A DNA stretch of 64,000 nt. It comes from Streptomyces sp. ALI-76-A (GTDB lineage Bacteria; Actinomycetota; Actinomycetes; Streptomycetales; Streptomycetaceae). The notes beneath the pieces are model-generated. The model saw nothing but the letters and a program-made list of their open reading frames with translations, had not been told where the DNA came from and searched no databases. Positions 7,360-16,505 of the stretch are shown piece after piece. The stretch lies in contig NZ_JASVWB010000002.1 in the NCBI RefSeq assembly GCF_030287445.1, positions 4,526,001 to 4,590,000 on the forward strand, given 5' to 3'. Position 1 is the first letter of the stretch, and each line of letters begins with the position of its first letter. Position numbers and translations under genes: made by a program.

Positions 7360-8187
7360 GTGACCCACGCACGACAGCACCGCACTCAGGTCGTCGCCCA
7401 CCGCGGAGCCTCCGAAGAGGCCCCGGAGCACACCCTGGCCGCGTACCGGAAGGCGATCGAGGACGGTGCCGACGCCCTCGAATGCGACGTGCGCCTGACC
7501 GCGGACGGCCATCTGGTCTGCGTCCACGACCGACGCGTCAACCGTACGTCGAACGGTCGCGGAGCCGTCTCCGCACTGGAGCTCGCCGACCTCGCCGCTC
7601 TGGACTTCGGCTCCCGCAGGACGCGGGAGTTCTGGCGCACGCGCGACGAGGAGCCGGACTGGGAGTTCCGCCCCGAGGACCGGGAGGACACCTCCGTACT
7701 GACCCTGGAGCGACTGCTGGAGCTGGTCGCGGACGCCGGCCGGCGGGTGGAGCTGGCCATCGAGACCAAGCACCCCACCCGGTGGGCGGGGCAGGTCGAG
7801 GAACGGCTGATGCACCTGCTGAAGCGTTTCGGGCTCGACGCCCCCGAGTCCGGCGACGAGTCGCCGGTCCGCGTCATGAGCTTCTCGGCGCGCTCGCTGC
7901 ACCGGGTGCGTGCCGCCTCGCCGACGCTGCCGACGGTCTATCTGATGCAGTTCGTCTCGCCCCGGCTGCGCGACGGACGCCTGCCCGCGGGTGTCCGGAT
8001 CGCGGGCCCCTCGATCCGGATCGTGCGCAGCCATCCCGCCTACATCGAGCGCCTGAAGCGGGTCGGCCACCAGGTGCACGTGTGGACCGTGAACGAGCCG
8101 GAGGACATCGACCTCTGTCTGGGCCTGGGCGTCGACGCGATCATCACCAACCGCCCGCGCGCGGTGCTGGACCGGCTCGGCCGCTGA
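7360..8187 (+). CDS. Glycerophosphodiester phosphodiesterase
   Basis: 275 residues. VVAHRGASEEAPEHTLAAY carries the HRG...PE(H/N)T signature, DALECDVRLTADGHLVCVHD the Glu/Asp metal site and catalytic His, and the C-terminus the closing VHVWTVNEPEDI strand. The enzyme hydrolyses deacylated phospholipids to glycerol-3-phosphate and an alcohol. No signal peptide is seen, so it is probably cytoplasmic. The GTG at 7360 starts VTHARQHRTQ just before the barrel; a nearby ATG at 7352 hits a stop at once. The longer open frame to its left is not part of the gene. Confidence 0.93.
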   Translation: MTHARQHRTQVVAHRGASEEAPEHTLAAYRKAIEDGADALECDVRLTADGHLVCVHDRRVNRTSNGRGAVSALELADLAALDFGSRRTREFWRTRDEEPDWEFRPEDREDTSVLTLERLLELVADAGRRVELAIETKHPTRWAGQVEERLMHLLKRFGLDAPESGDESPVRVMSFSARSLHRVRAASPTLPTVYLMQFVSPRLRDGRLPAGVRIAGPSIRIVRSHPAYIERLKRVGHQVHVWTVNEPEDIDLCLGLGVDAIITNRPRAVLDRLGR

Positions 8188-8402
8188 TCCATGCACAGAC
8201 CTTGACCGGACCGCACGCCTGAGGGCATCCTCCAGCTTCGGCCACACCATCGAAATCCAGCCACACCATGACAGGGAGTGCTCCGGCGCGTTCGGTCCGT
8301 ATTCGATCGTTACGAGTGCGTCGCCGGACCTGGATCGGCCGGTTTCCGGTACAGGCCAATGGGGCATCCACACCGTGGCGTGGGGCAAAGGAGGTCTCGG
8401 GG

Positions 8403-8954
8403 GTGGCGTTGGTGGTGGCACAGGAGGTGCCCACGTCGTCGAGCATGGCCGTACCCCATGGCCCTGCGGGCGTGGGCAAGGCGAGGCACCGCATGCGGGC
8501 TCAGTTGCGCAGGGGCGGGGTGTCGGAGTCGGTCATCGATGACGCCGTACTGATTCTTTCCGAACTTTTGAGCAATGCGTGCAAGCACGGCAGGCCACTG
8601 GGCGACGCCCTGGCCGGGGACGGCGACGTCCGCGCCGCCTGGCGGGTGGACACGGGCGGCCGGCTCACGGTCGAGGTGACGGACGGCGGCGGGCCCACCC
8701 GCCCGGCTCCCGCCACGCCCTCGGTCACCGCGCACGGCGGGCGCGGGCTGAACATCATCACCGCGCTGGCCGACGACTGGGGCGTACGCGACGACGCCCG
8801 GGGCGAGGTCACGGTGTGGGTCCTGGTCCATGCCGACGTACACGATCCGGACGCGGGCCACCGGCGTCACGACTTCGCCACGCGCGTCATGGCACCGGCG
8901 GTGCCGGCCATGCCCGGACTCGACTTCGCGGACGCGTTCGACGACAGGGACTGA
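8403..8954 (+). CDS. RsbW-like ATP-binding protein (HATPase_c)
   Basis: 183 residues, VALVVAQEVPTSSSMAVPHG then a GHKL ATPase with N-box VLILSELLSNACKHG, a degenerate G1 box VEVTDGGG and G2 GGRGLNIITALADDWGV. This is the stand-alone anti-sigma-factor-type kinase family, expanded in streptomycetes. The start is set by AAGGAGG at 8388-8394. A longer frame from 8268 exists but contains a TTA codon and has no ribosome site. No sigma factor or anti-anti-sigma gene is adjacent, so its partner is unknown. Confidence 0.8.
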   Translation: MALVVAQEVPTSSSMAVPHGPAGVGKARHRMRAQLRRGGVSESVIDDAVLILSELLSNACKHGRPLGDALAGDGDVRAAWRVDTGGRLTVEVTDGGGPTRPAPATPSVTAHGGRGLNIITALADDWGVRDDARGEVTVWVLVHADVHDPDAGHRRHDFATRVMAPAVPAMPGLDFADAFDDRD

Positions 8955-9362
8955 GGCGGGCCCGGCCCGGCCCTCCGACGCACGTCGGGCACCGCGGGGA
9001 CCTGGGCACTCCCGGGATCCGGCCACTCCGGGACCCGGCCACTCCGGGCTCCGGCCCCCCTGGAACCCGGCCACCCCAGGACTGGGCACTCCCGAACCCG
9101 ACCACCCCCGCGGCCCGGACACTCCGGATCCCGCCCCCAGCACCTGGGCCCTCCCCGCGCCCCACCCAGGCGGCGTCGCCGGCCAAAGCCGCCGCCCCAG
9201 TGGCCCGTGGAGCCCGCCCCGACCCCGTCACCGGACACCCCGGCGCGGTTGTCCACAGGCGGGCCCGCCGACCCCCCGTTGTCCACAGGCTCGCGTCGGT
9301 CAAGTCTTGAACGGCTAGGCTCGCGCCAGTACGAGACGAGCCGTCACCGGGAGACACCCACC
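8955..9362. other. Repeat-rich intergenic region with two DnaA-box sequences
   Basis: From about 9000 to 9140 it holds imperfect copies of CCGGCCACTCCGGGA-like units with no credible gene. Two perfect TTGTCCACA motifs lie at 9249-9257 and 9279-9287, 30 bp apart in the same orientation. The promoter of the following SEC-C gene should lie between them and 9363. Confidence 0.7.
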
Positions 9363-10328
9363 ATGGCCAAGAAGCGCCCCCAGACGAAGGCCAAGCGGCC
9401 GCAGCCCGGCGACGGGGAGATCCCTGTTGTCGGCGCCCGCGAGCCCTGCCCCTGCGGCAGTGGCCGCCGGTACAAGGCCTGCCACGGCCGGGCCGCCGCA
9501 CAGGCCGTGACCGAGCTGGTGCAGCGTCCCTTCGAAGGACTGCCGGCCGAGTGCGACTGGGTGGCGCTGCGCGAGCTGGTGCCGGCCGCGACGGTCGAGC
9601 TGCCGCTGACGGGCGGCCTCCCCGAGGGCGTCCCGTCGGTGACGCTGGCCACCGTCCTGCCGATGGCCTGGCCCGCGCTGCGCCGCGACGACGGCTCGGT
9701 ACTGCTCGGCCTGCAGAACGACACGGCCTCGGGCGACATCAGCCGCGACCTGGCCGACACCCTCCAGCGCGCCCTGACCGCGGACCCGGGCACACCGGTG
9801 GAGGGCCGCCGCGCCCCGGCCGACGGTCCGCGGTTGCAGGATCTGCTCGACCCCGAAGGCGCCTTCGAGCCAGTTGTGCACTCGGGCTTCGAGTTCTGGG
9901 TCCCGGATCCGGACAACGCCACGCCGGAGGTGGCCGCCTCCCTGGAACGGGCCAACGCCGCCGCCATCCCGACCGTGCGACTGACCGGTGTGGACGCGGC
10001 GTACTGGTGCGAGACCCCGGAGAAGAACCACCTGCGCTGGGTCATGCCGCACCCGGAGGAGCGGCTTCTGGACGCTCTCGCGCGGCTGCACGCGGCCGGC
10101 CGCTCCAGCCTCGGTGAAGGCACCCGCCTCGTGGGTTCCTTCCGCGCTCACGGGCTCACCGTGCCGGTCTGGGACCTGCCGAGCGCCGTCACGGCGGAGG
10201 ACATCGAGAAGCCGGCCGCCGAGTTCGCCGAGCGCCTCTCCGGCGCCCTGGCCACGGACGCGCCGCTGACCGCCGACGAGCGTCGCGCACGCGGCGGTCT
10301 CACCAACCGGCAGGTCACGCTCAGTTGA
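9363..10328 (+). CDS. DUF5926-type protein with SEC-C zinc motif
   Basis: 321 residues. A basic N-terminus ([19 protein letters not shown]) is followed by a SEC-C motif, [16 protein letters not shown] (residues about 27-42), the Cys-X-Cys...Cys-His zinc knuckle found at the SecA C-terminus. The rest is a roughly 270-residue domain of unknown function conserved in streptomycetes. The protein lacks transmembrane segments. The zinc knuckle suggests binding to a protein or to the ribosome/Sec machinery, which is inference only. It stands alone and is followed by a strong terminator. Confidence 0.8.
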   Translation: MAKKRPQTKAKRPQPGDGEIPVVGAREPCPCGSGRRYKACHGRAAAQAVTELVQRPFEGLPAECDWVALRELVPAATVELPLTGGLPEGVPSVTLATVLPMAWPALRRDDGSVLLGLQNDTASGDISRDLADTLQRALTADPGTPVEGRRAPADGPRLQDLLDPEGAFEPVVHSGFEFWVPDPDNATPEVAASLERANAAAIPTVRLTGVDAAYWCETPEKNHLRWVMPHPEERLLDALARLHAAGRSSLGEGTRLVGSFRAHGLTVPVWDLPSAVTAEDIEKPAAEFAERLSGALATDAPLTADERRARGGLTNRQVTLS

Positions 10329-10334
10329 CGAACT

Positions 10335-10366
10335 CCGGGCGGCTGAACGGTCGTTCAGCCGCCCGG
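10335..10366 (+). terminator. 15-bp perfect inverted repeat after the SEC-C gene
   Basis: CCGGGCGGCTGAACG (10335-10349) and its exact complement (10352-10366) are separated by two bases. It begins 7 bp after the stop codon. Confidence 0.8.
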
Positions 10367-10440
10367 CAGCTCCACGACGCGCGGGCTTCTCCCACAACTC
10401 CCGTTCAGGACAAGCCAGTCGGTGTCCGAATAGCCGAGGA

Positions 10441-10536
10441 CGAAGTGAGATCGAATTTGCGAACTGCCGATCTCTTGTTACCGTTCGAGTAGCCCGGTTG
10501 CTGGTGCATCCCCCGTCGCCAGCAACCGGGTCTTTT
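10441..10536 (+). ncRNA. Candidate small RNA, 6C-RNA-like
   Basis: Two stacked hairpins lie in a gap between convergent genes. The first stem is GAGATCG (10447-10453) with CGATCTC (10468-10474). The second is a 12-bp stem, CCCGGTTGCTGG (10493-10504) with its exact complement (10519-10530), whose loop is TGCATCCCCCGTCG and which is followed by TCTTTT, a real intrinsic terminator. The C-rich loop and two-hairpin layout resemble the actinobacterial 6C RNA class. The 5' end is uncertain, and the class assignment is from memory of its features, not a covariance search. Confidence 0.6.
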
Positions 10537-10571
10537 CCTGCGCGGACTTCTTTACGGAACGGAACCGGGCG

Positions 10572-11162
10572 TCAACTCCCGGCAAGCGCACCGGAGTTGC
10601 TCCCCGACCGCAGCAGCAGCCCGTCCCCGGCCCGCTCCGCGAACTCCGCGACCGCCGTGTAGCCGTCCAGCTCCGCCCGAGTGCGTTCCCGCGGCGTCTC
10701 GCAGATCCCCGGGTCGTCCTCGGCGGGCACCGCGCAGCGCATCAGCACGCTCCGGCCACCGGGCCCCATGAGGCTGAGGACGGCGTCCAGCGTGGCGCCG
10801 GTCGCGTTGCGGTAGTAGGTGCGTGCCCAGCTCTCCCCGCCCCGGGTCAGGACACAGGTCTGCGCCTCGACGCCGCCGGGCGAGGTGAGCTCGGGGCCGC
10901 AGCGCGCCGCGGTGGCCGGACCCGGTCCCGGGTGCGGAGCGCGCGGCAGCGGGGAACCGGCGGGCGCGGCGGAGGGTGCTGCGGCGTCGGCGCCCGCGGA
11001 AGGGCGTACGGCATCACGTACGGGCGGACGGCCCTCGTCGCCCACCTGGCCCGCGGACGCCATGGCCAGCGGCAGCACGACCGCGCATGCCACGGCGCCG
11101 ATGAGCGCAAGCAGACGGACTCGTCGGGGATCCGAGGGTCGTCCCCCGCAGTGACGCAGCAT
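10572..11162 (-). CDS. Hypothetical exported or membrane-anchored protein
   Basis: 196 residues. After a basic start (MLRHCGGRPSDPRRVR) one hydrophobic helix (about residues 17-37, LLALIGAVACAVVLPLAMAS) serves as signal peptide or anchor. A Pro/Ala-rich linker follows (40-85), then a small extracytoplasmic domain with four cysteines (CGPE, TCVL, MRCAV, GICET) that could form two disulfides. I do not recognise the domain. It starts 55 bp downstream of the Prim-Pol-like gene stop on the same strand, so the two are probably co-transcribed. Confidence 0.7.
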   Translation of the reverse strand: MLRHCGGRPSDPRRVRLLALIGAVACAVVLPLAMASAGQVGDEGRPPVRDAVRPSAGADAAAPSAAPAGSPLPRAPHPGPGPATAARCGPELTSPGGVEAQTCVLTRGGESWARTYYRNATGATLDAVLSLMGPGGRSVLMRCAVPAEDDPGICETPRERTRAELDGYTAVAEFAERAGDGLLLRSGSNSGALAGS

Positions 11163-11217
11163 GAGCGGAAGATAACGAGCGCGCGCGGGCGTCCCCTGCC
11201 GCCCGCGCGCGACACCC

Positions 11218-11883
11218 TCACAACTCGGGTGCGCTCACACCCGTACGAGTGAGGGCCTCGACCACCGCGTCCACCACGGCCTCGACGTCGGGCACCCACG
11301 GGGAGGCCGAGCCGGGCAGTGGTGCGCGCTCCCAGCGGATCTCGCCCTGGGCGGTCTCGGACGGCGGGAGGGCGAGGTAACCGCCCTCCCCGTGGAAGCG
11401 CAGGGAGCCGGGGACGTGGTCCTTGGCGTAGAGCAGCTCGCCCAGCTGCTCCAGGGAGTAGGGCTGGACGAGGATCGCCCAGCGGGTGGGCGAGGCGACG
11501 ACCGGGCCGAGGCGCATGCCGCCGCGGTCGAGCGCGCCGAGGGCGCGAGCGGCCGGGAGGGCCGGCAGGCTGACCGCGCAGGGCGCCTTGCCGCCGGTGG
11601 CCAGGACGATCGGCGCGGCGGGCCGGTTGGCCCACCACCAGCGCACCATGCGCGCGTCGGTGGTGGCCGCGAGGAGGCCGGGGTCGAAGGGGTGAGCACC
11701 GGGCACCGTGCACTCGGGGTCCGGGCAACCACAGCGGTCGCGACCCTCTGGGTCCGCCGCCACACCCGGGAGTACGGGCCACTGCCATTCGGTCGCGAAG
11801 GTCAGGGCCGCGCTGATCAACTCACGCCTCCCGTCACTGCGCTGGGACAGGAGCCTGCGTCGCTTTCCGAGGATCTCGCGCAT
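11218..11883 (-). CDS. Prim-Pol-like (bifunctional DNA primase/polymerase N-terminal) protein
   Basis: 221 residues. The family start is recognisable (LISAALTFATEWQWPVLPGV), followed by a Cys cluster (CGCPDPECTVPGAHPFDPG), the TDARMVRWWWANRPAAPIVLA segment and a C-terminal GEGGYLALPPSE. Compared with the Prim-Pol protein at 3054, the GIDLD metal motif and the SGGRHLW strand are not visible. It is thus probably a catalytically inactive relative conserved in streptomycetes, perhaps structural or regulatory. The ATG at 11883 is the only good start; the preceding 490 bp carry the promoter. Confidence 0.7.
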   Translation of the reverse strand: MREILGKRRRLLSQRSDGRRELISAALTFATEWQWPVLPGVAADPEGRDRCGCPDPECTVPGAHPFDPGLLAATTDARMVRWWWANRPAAPIVLATGGKAPCAVSLPALPAARALGALDRGGMRLGPVVASPTRWAILVQPYSLEQLGELLYAKDHVPGSLRFHGEGGYLALPPSETAQGEIRWERAPLPGSASPWVPDVEAVVDAVVEALTRTGVSAPEL

Positions 11884-12376
11884 GAGCGCTCGTTCCTTTC
11901 CGTTGCACCGCTGGCAACACCGTGGACCACATCACACCATGTGTCGATCACTTCACTGTGCGTACCTTTTGGCGCATCACACCCCTGTCGCGGACAAGGG
12001 GAACCCCTATGGGCCGAACGTCGACTGCATCCACGGCAGTCGCGCCCACACTGCGGTCTATCAAAAACACTGCCGTGGCGTAGGGGTGGCGAAGTCTGGC
12101 GTTTGCCGTTCCGCGTATTTCTCTTCGCCTCCGCCACGGGAGGATGGGGCTCGGTCGTCGGTGGCTAAGACGCCCGGGTCCGTCGCCAGGTTCCGGGTGA
12201 TTCCCAACCACCCCTGGCCTTCTCCGAGTACGTACCCAACACGACCGGTGTGACGCTCTGTGGAACAAGGCCAGTCGACCGCAATAAGCCCTTACCTGAG
12301 GCAGTTTTAAGCCAACTTCGCCTTTTGGCAAGTGGTGCATCCGTGAACCGTGGACACCAGCGATCCCGGCAGGACA
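11884..12376. other. Divergent promoter region
   Basis: About 490 bp between the divergent Prim-Pol-like and GAF-PP2C genes. It is locally less GC-rich than the genes. I find no convincing ORF, tRNA or strong hairpin; both genes must be transcribed from it. Confidence 0.5.
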
Positions 12377-13900
12377 ATGCTGGACATCCCCTCACGAGTG
12401 CGTGTACATGTGGAGACACTGCCGGCGGCGCAGAATGACATGGGGGTTTGCGATGCTATCGAGCAATACGCACCGGTCGGAAAGCCGGACATCATGAACG
12501 CCCCTCACGCTCCGAAAGTGGCTGGAATCGATTCAACGGTTCCCTCACCCGCACACACTGTCGCGCCCGCGCCAGCCGCCTCGGGTGCCTCTGCCGTGCT
12601 CTCGCCCAACGCGCCGGGCGCCCTGCTCCAGGACCGTCTCGCCGGCTGGGTCTCGGACCTCACGACCCTGCACGAACTCACCGAACGTCTGGTCCGCACG
12701 GACGCGCTCCCCGACGCCCTCCAGGAGATCCTTCGGGCCGGCGCCGCCCTCGTGGGCGCCCGCCGCGGACTGGTCGTGCTGGAGCCCGGCGACGGACTCG
12801 GCCCCGACACGACCATCGGCCTGGGCCTCGCCCGCGCCGACCTCGGGCACATCGAGACGGTCCCGCGCAGCTCCCTGTCGTACGGGCGCATCCTGGACGG
12901 ACTGCCGGGCGGAGACGCCGAGATCGCCGAACCCGACCTGTTCGCCGGGGACGGGCTCGACCCGCGCCACCGCGAGGTGGCCGCCCGCCTCGGCTACGCC
13001 GCCAGCTACGCGCTGCCCCTGTCGACGGACGGCTCCCCGGGGGGCACCGGCCGGCTCGGTGCCGCGGTGTGGCTCTACGACGAACCCGCCGAGCCGACCG
13101 AGCGCCGGCGCCACCTCGTCGGCCTGTACGCCCGCTACGCCGGTGAGCACCTGGCCCGGGTGGTCGAGGTCGAGCGCACGCGCGCGCGCATGGCGACGAT
13201 CGCCGAGGAGCTGCTGCCGTCCCGGCTCCCCCGCGTGGCCGGAGTGCGGCTCGCCGCCCGCCACCGCACCGGCCCGCGCGGCGGCGGTGACTGGTACGAC
13301 GCGCTGCCGCTGCCGGACGCGGCCCTCGGGCTCGCGGTGGGCTCGGTGACCGGCTCGGGGGCGAGCGCGATCGCCGCGATGGGCCGGCTGCGGGCCAGCC
13401 TGCGGGCGTACGCCGTGATGGAGGGCGAGGATCCGGTCGCCGTCCTGTCCGACCTGGAACTGCTGCTGCGGCTCACCGAGCCCGCCCGGTGCGCCACCGC
13501 CTTGTTCGCCTACTGCGAGCCCGCGCTGCGCCGGATCACGCTCGCCGGCGCCGGCCACTGCCCGCCGCTGCTGGTCGGCGCGCGGCGCACCGAGTTCGTG
13601 GAGACCTCCGTGTCGGCGCCGCTCGGCATGCTCGCGTGCTGGGAGGCGCCGAGCGTGGAGCTCCAGGCGGAGCCCGGAGAGACGGTTCTGCTGTACACCG
13701 ACGGGCTGCTGCACCGCACCGGCGACCCGACCGACCGCGCCTTCGCCCGGCTGCACGCGGCGGCGGCCGGCGTGCCCCGGGCGCTGCGGCACGACCCGGA
13801 CGCCGTCGCCGACCACGTGCTGCGCACCGTACTGCCCGGTGGGCGGGACCAGGCCGACTCCGACGAGGACGTCGTCCTGCTCGCGGCTCACTTCGAGTGA
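12377..13900 (+). CDS. GAF-PP2C (SpoIIE-type) serine phosphatase
   Basis: 507 residues. After a variable N-terminus (MLDIPSRVRVHVETLPAAQN) comes a GAF sensor domain (about 95-270), then a SpoIIE/RsbU-type PP2C domain (about 290-505) with the first metal motif GGGDWYDALPL, LLYTDGLLHR and the final DEDVVLLAAHF. Such phosphatases dephosphorylate anti-anti-sigma factors in partner-switching cascades, of which the RsbW-like proteins nearby could be members. The usual GD(V)xGHG motif is VGSVTGSGASA here: the metal-binding Asp is Ser. Activity may therefore be reduced or lost. The ATG at 12377 has only a weak AGGA site. Confidence 0.85.
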   Translation: MLDIPSRVRVHVETLPAAQNDMGVCDAIEQYAPVGKPDIMNAPHAPKVAGIDSTVPSPAHTVAPAPAASGASAVLSPNAPGALLQDRLAGWVSDLTTLHELTERLVRTDALPDALQEILRAGAALVGARRGLVVLEPGDGLGPDTTIGLGLARADLGHIETVPRSSLSYGRILDGLPGGDAEIAEPDLFAGDGLDPRHREVAARLGYAASYALPLSTDGSPGGTGRLGAAVWLYDEPAEPTERRRHLVGLYARYAGEHLARVVEVERTRARMATIAEELLPSRLPRVAGVRLAARHRTGPRGGGDWYDALPLPDAALGLAVGSVTGSGASAIAAMGRLRASLRAYAVMEGEDPVAVLSDLELLLRLTEPARCATALFAYCEPALRRITLAGAGHCPPLLVGARRTEFVETSVSAPLGMLACWEAPSVELQAEPGETVLLYTDGLLHRTGDPTDRAFARLHAAAAGVPRALRHDPDAVADHVLRTVLPGGRDQADSDEDVVLLAAHFE

Positions 13901-13941
13901 CCGCTTGCGCTCAGGTCCTTCACTTCGGGTGACCGCTTGCG
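13889..13941 (+). repeat. Direct duplication spanning the PP2C stop codon
   Basis: CACTTCGAGTGACCGCTTGCG at 13889-13909 recurs with one change at 13921-13941, 32 bp later, and TCAGGTCCTTC follows each. The last codons and stop of the phosphatase have been duplicated into the intergenic space. Confidence 0.8.
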
Positions 13942-14030
13942 ATCGCCTGCGATCAGGTCCTTCGGCCCTGAGCCCTTCCGGTACGACCGTACGATGGACG
14001 GGGTCCAGTGCCGTATCGAGGAGGATGACC

Positions 14031-15518
14031 GTGGCCGACGAGCTCACCCCGGCAGCGTCAGGTCCCGCTGTCACCGCAGCGGGCCCGGAAGAGCCTGAAG
14101 AGCCGATCAAGCAGCGGAAGAACGGTCTGTACCCGGGCGTGTCCGACGAACTGGCCGAGAACATGAAGTCCGGCTGGGCCGACACGGAGCTGCGTGACCT
14201 GGAGCCGATCGCGCAGGCCGCCGAGACCGCCGCCCGCCGGGCCGCGCTCTCCGCGCGGTTCCCCGGCGAGCGTCTGGTCATCCCGGCGGGCCACCTGAAG
14301 ACCCGCTCGAACGACACCGAGTACCCCTTCCGGGCGTCGGTCGAGTACGCCTACCTCACCGGCAACCAGACCGAGGACGGCGTCCTGGTCCTGGAGCCCA
14401 CGGCCGACGGCCACCGGGCGACGATCTACCTCCTGCCGCGCTCCGACCGCGAGAACGGCGAGTTCTGGCTCTCCGGCCAGGGCGAGCTGTGGGTCGGCCG
14501 CCGCCACTCCCTCACCGAGGCCGAGAAGCTGTACGGCCTGCCCGCCTCCGACGTGCGCGAACTGGCGGACGCGCTGCGCGAGGCCACCGGCCCGGTGCGG
14601 GTCGTGCGCGGGTACGACGCCGGCGTCGAGGCCGCGCTGACCGACAAGGTCACCGCCGAGCGCGACGAGGAACTGCGGGTCTTCCTGTCCGAGGCGCGGC
14701 TGGTCAAGGACGAGTTCGAGATCGGTGAGCTGCAGAAGGCGGTCGACTCGACCGTGCGCGGCTTCGAGGACGTGGTGAAGGTCCTCGACAGGGCCGAGGC
14801 CACCTCCGAGCGGTACATCGAGGGCACGTTCTACCTCCGCGCGCGCGTGGAGGGCAACGACATCGGCTACGGCACCATCGCCGCCGCCGGCCCGCACGCC
14901 TGCACGCTGCACTGGGTGCGCAACGACGGACCCGTGCGCTCCGGTGAGCTGCTGCTGCTCGACGCGGGCGTGGAGACACACACGTACTACACCGCCGACG
15001 TCACGCGCACCCTCCCGATCGACGGCCGGTTCAGCGCGATCCAGAAGAAGATCTACGACGCCGTGTTCGACGCCCAGGAGGCCGGTATCGCGGCCGTGCA
15101 GCCGGGCGCGAAGTACCGGGACTTCCATGACGCGGCCCAGCGGGTGCTGACCGAGCGGCTCGTCGAGTGGGGGCTGGTCGAGGGGCCGGTGGAGCGGGTT
15201 CTGGAGCTGGGGCTCCAGCGGCGGTGGACGCTGCACGGGACCGGGCACATGCTCGGCATGGACGTGCACGACTGCGCGGCCGCGCGGACCGAGTCGTACG
15301 TGGAGGGCGTGCTGGAGCCGGGAATGGTGCTCACCGTCGAGCCCGGCCTGTACTTCCAGGCAGACGACCTGACGGTGCCGGAGGAGTACCGGGGCATCGG
15401 CGTGCGGATCGAGGACGACATCCTCGTGACGGCCGAGGGGAACCGGAACCTGTCGGCCGGGCTGCCGCGACGCTCCGACGAGGTCGAGGACTGGATGGCG
15501 GCGCTCAAGGGAGCCTAG
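14031..15518 (+). CDS. pepP: Xaa-Pro aminopeptidase (aminopeptidase P family, M24B)
   Basis: 495 residues. An N-terminal creatinase-like domain (about 60-240) precedes the pita-bread peptidase domain. The dinuclear metal ligands are visible: LLLLDAGVETHTYYTADVTR (two Asp), HGTGHMLGMDVHD (His), LTVEPGLYF (Glu) and VRIEDDILVT (Glu). The enzyme removes an N-terminal residue preceding proline. AGGAGG at 14019-14024 abuts an ATG at 14025, which is too close, but is six bases from the in-frame GTG at 14031, so GTG is preferred. A strong terminator follows about 75 bp after the stop. Confidence 0.93.
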   Translation: MADELTPAASGPAVTAAGPEEPEEPIKQRKNGLYPGVSDELAENMKSGWADTELRDLEPIAQAAETAARRAALSARFPGERLVIPAGHLKTRSNDTEYPFRASVEYAYLTGNQTEDGVLVLEPTADGHRATIYLLPRSDRENGEFWLSGQGELWVGRRHSLTEAEKLYGLPASDVRELADALREATGPVRVVRGYDAGVEAALTDKVTAERDEELRVFLSEARLVKDEFEIGELQKAVDSTVRGFEDVVKVLDRAEATSERYIEGTFYLRARVEGNDIGYGTIAAAGPHACTLHWVRNDGPVRSGELLLLDAGVETHTYYTADVTRTLPIDGRFSAIQKKIYDAVFDAQEAGIAAVQPGAKYRDFHDAAQRVLTERLVEWGLVEGPVERVLELGLQRRWTLHGTGHMLGMDVHDCAAARTESYVEGVLEPGMVLTVEPGLYFQADDLTVPEEYRGIGVRIEDDILVTAEGNRNLSAGLPRRSDEVEDWMAALKGA

Positions 15519-15828
15519 ACCCGGCCTGGACGTGAAGCGCCCGCGCCTCGATGGGCCGGACCAGGCGTCCGGGTGTCGCGACGATGTCCACGGGGGGCTC
15601 GGCTTCGCGCCGAGCCCCTTGGCCACGGGCCGGTTCCCACGCTGCCCCTGGCTCCCAGCCGCTCCTCGGGCTGCCCGTCCGGTGAGCCCCTCCGCGCTCC
15701 GGGCGCGTCCAGGAACGGTGCCCCTGCGAGCAGTCCCGCGCTCGCCGAGGGCTGCACGCGCGCGTGCAGGTCGGTGTCGACGGCGTGCAGTGCGCACTCC
15801 GAGGAGGCCTCGGGCGCCGCTGAGGGAG
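15519..15828. other. Intergenic region between convergent genes
   Basis: About 310 bp. It contains the terminator at 15594-15618 and otherwise only high-GC sequence with no supportable ORF. Confidence 0.6.
15594..15618 (+). terminator. Terminator downstream of the aminopeptidase gene
   Basis: GGGGCTCGGC (15594-15603), loop TTCGC, then GCCGAGCCCC (15609-15618). It is a perfect 10-bp stem. Confidence 0.75.
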
Positions 15829-16275
15829 CTACACCGCCATCAGCGGCGCGTCCTTCTTCCACTTCAGGATCTTGTCGAAGCTGACCACCGCGCCGCGCCG
15901 GCCGGGCTTGTTGCCGATGTGGACATGGTCGGCGAGTTCCTCGATGAGACACAGGCCCCGGCCGTTCTCTGCTCCGCTCGGGGCGGGCTCGACGGCCTGG
16001 GCGCGGGCGAAACCGGGGCCCGAGTCGGCGACCTCGATGCGGCACTTCTCGCCGTCGAGGTAGGCGGTGACCCGGTACGCCCCCGAAGAGTCGCCGTACG
16101 TGGTGTCGCCGCCGTGTTCGACGGCGTTCGCGCAGGCCTCGCTGAGGGCGACGGAGAGGTCGTACGAGACGTCGGGATCGACACCGGCGGTCTCCATGGT
16201 GCCGAGCAGGAGGCGCCGGGCGAGCGGCACGCTCGCGGCTTCGCGCCGCAGATGCAGTGACCACCAGATGCTCAT
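15829..16275 (-). CDS. RsbW-like ATP-binding regulatory protein
   Basis: 148 residues, MSIWWSLHLRREAASVPLAR, then the N-box VALSEACANAVEHGG, G1 IEVADSGPGF and G2 NGRGLCLIEELADHV. It is a complete minimal HATPase_c anti-sigma-type protein. The Trp-Trp start and C-terminal FDKILKWKKD are typical of a conserved streptomycete subfamily. It is divergent from the copper-block membrane protein. No sigma factor is adjacent, so its partner is encoded elsewhere. The ATG at 16275 has a partial AGGAGGCTGGA site upstream. Confidence 0.85.
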   Translation of the reverse strand: MSIWWSLHLRREAASVPLARRLLLGTMETAGVDPDVSYDLSVALSEACANAVEHGGDTTYGDSSGAYRVTAYLDGEKCRIEVADSGPGFARAQAVEPAPSGAENGRGLCLIEELADHVHIGNKPGRRGAVVSFDKILKWKKDAPLMAV

Positions 16276-16505
16276 GCTCCAGCCTCCTGGCTGCGGCTCG
16301 ACATACCGTTACGTATTGCCGCGAGTGCCGCGGTATAAGCACACAGTTGACGTGATGCCGCCCATACGGGGGATGTGCCGGCGGTGGCGATCGGTGTATG
16401 TGGGGCAGCTCGTGGCACAGGTGACCTTCCGGTCGTACTGCCCGTACGTCATCTTGCGGACCTGCTGTATGGCGTCCATAAGGCCAGTGCGATGATGAGG
16501 CCGCC

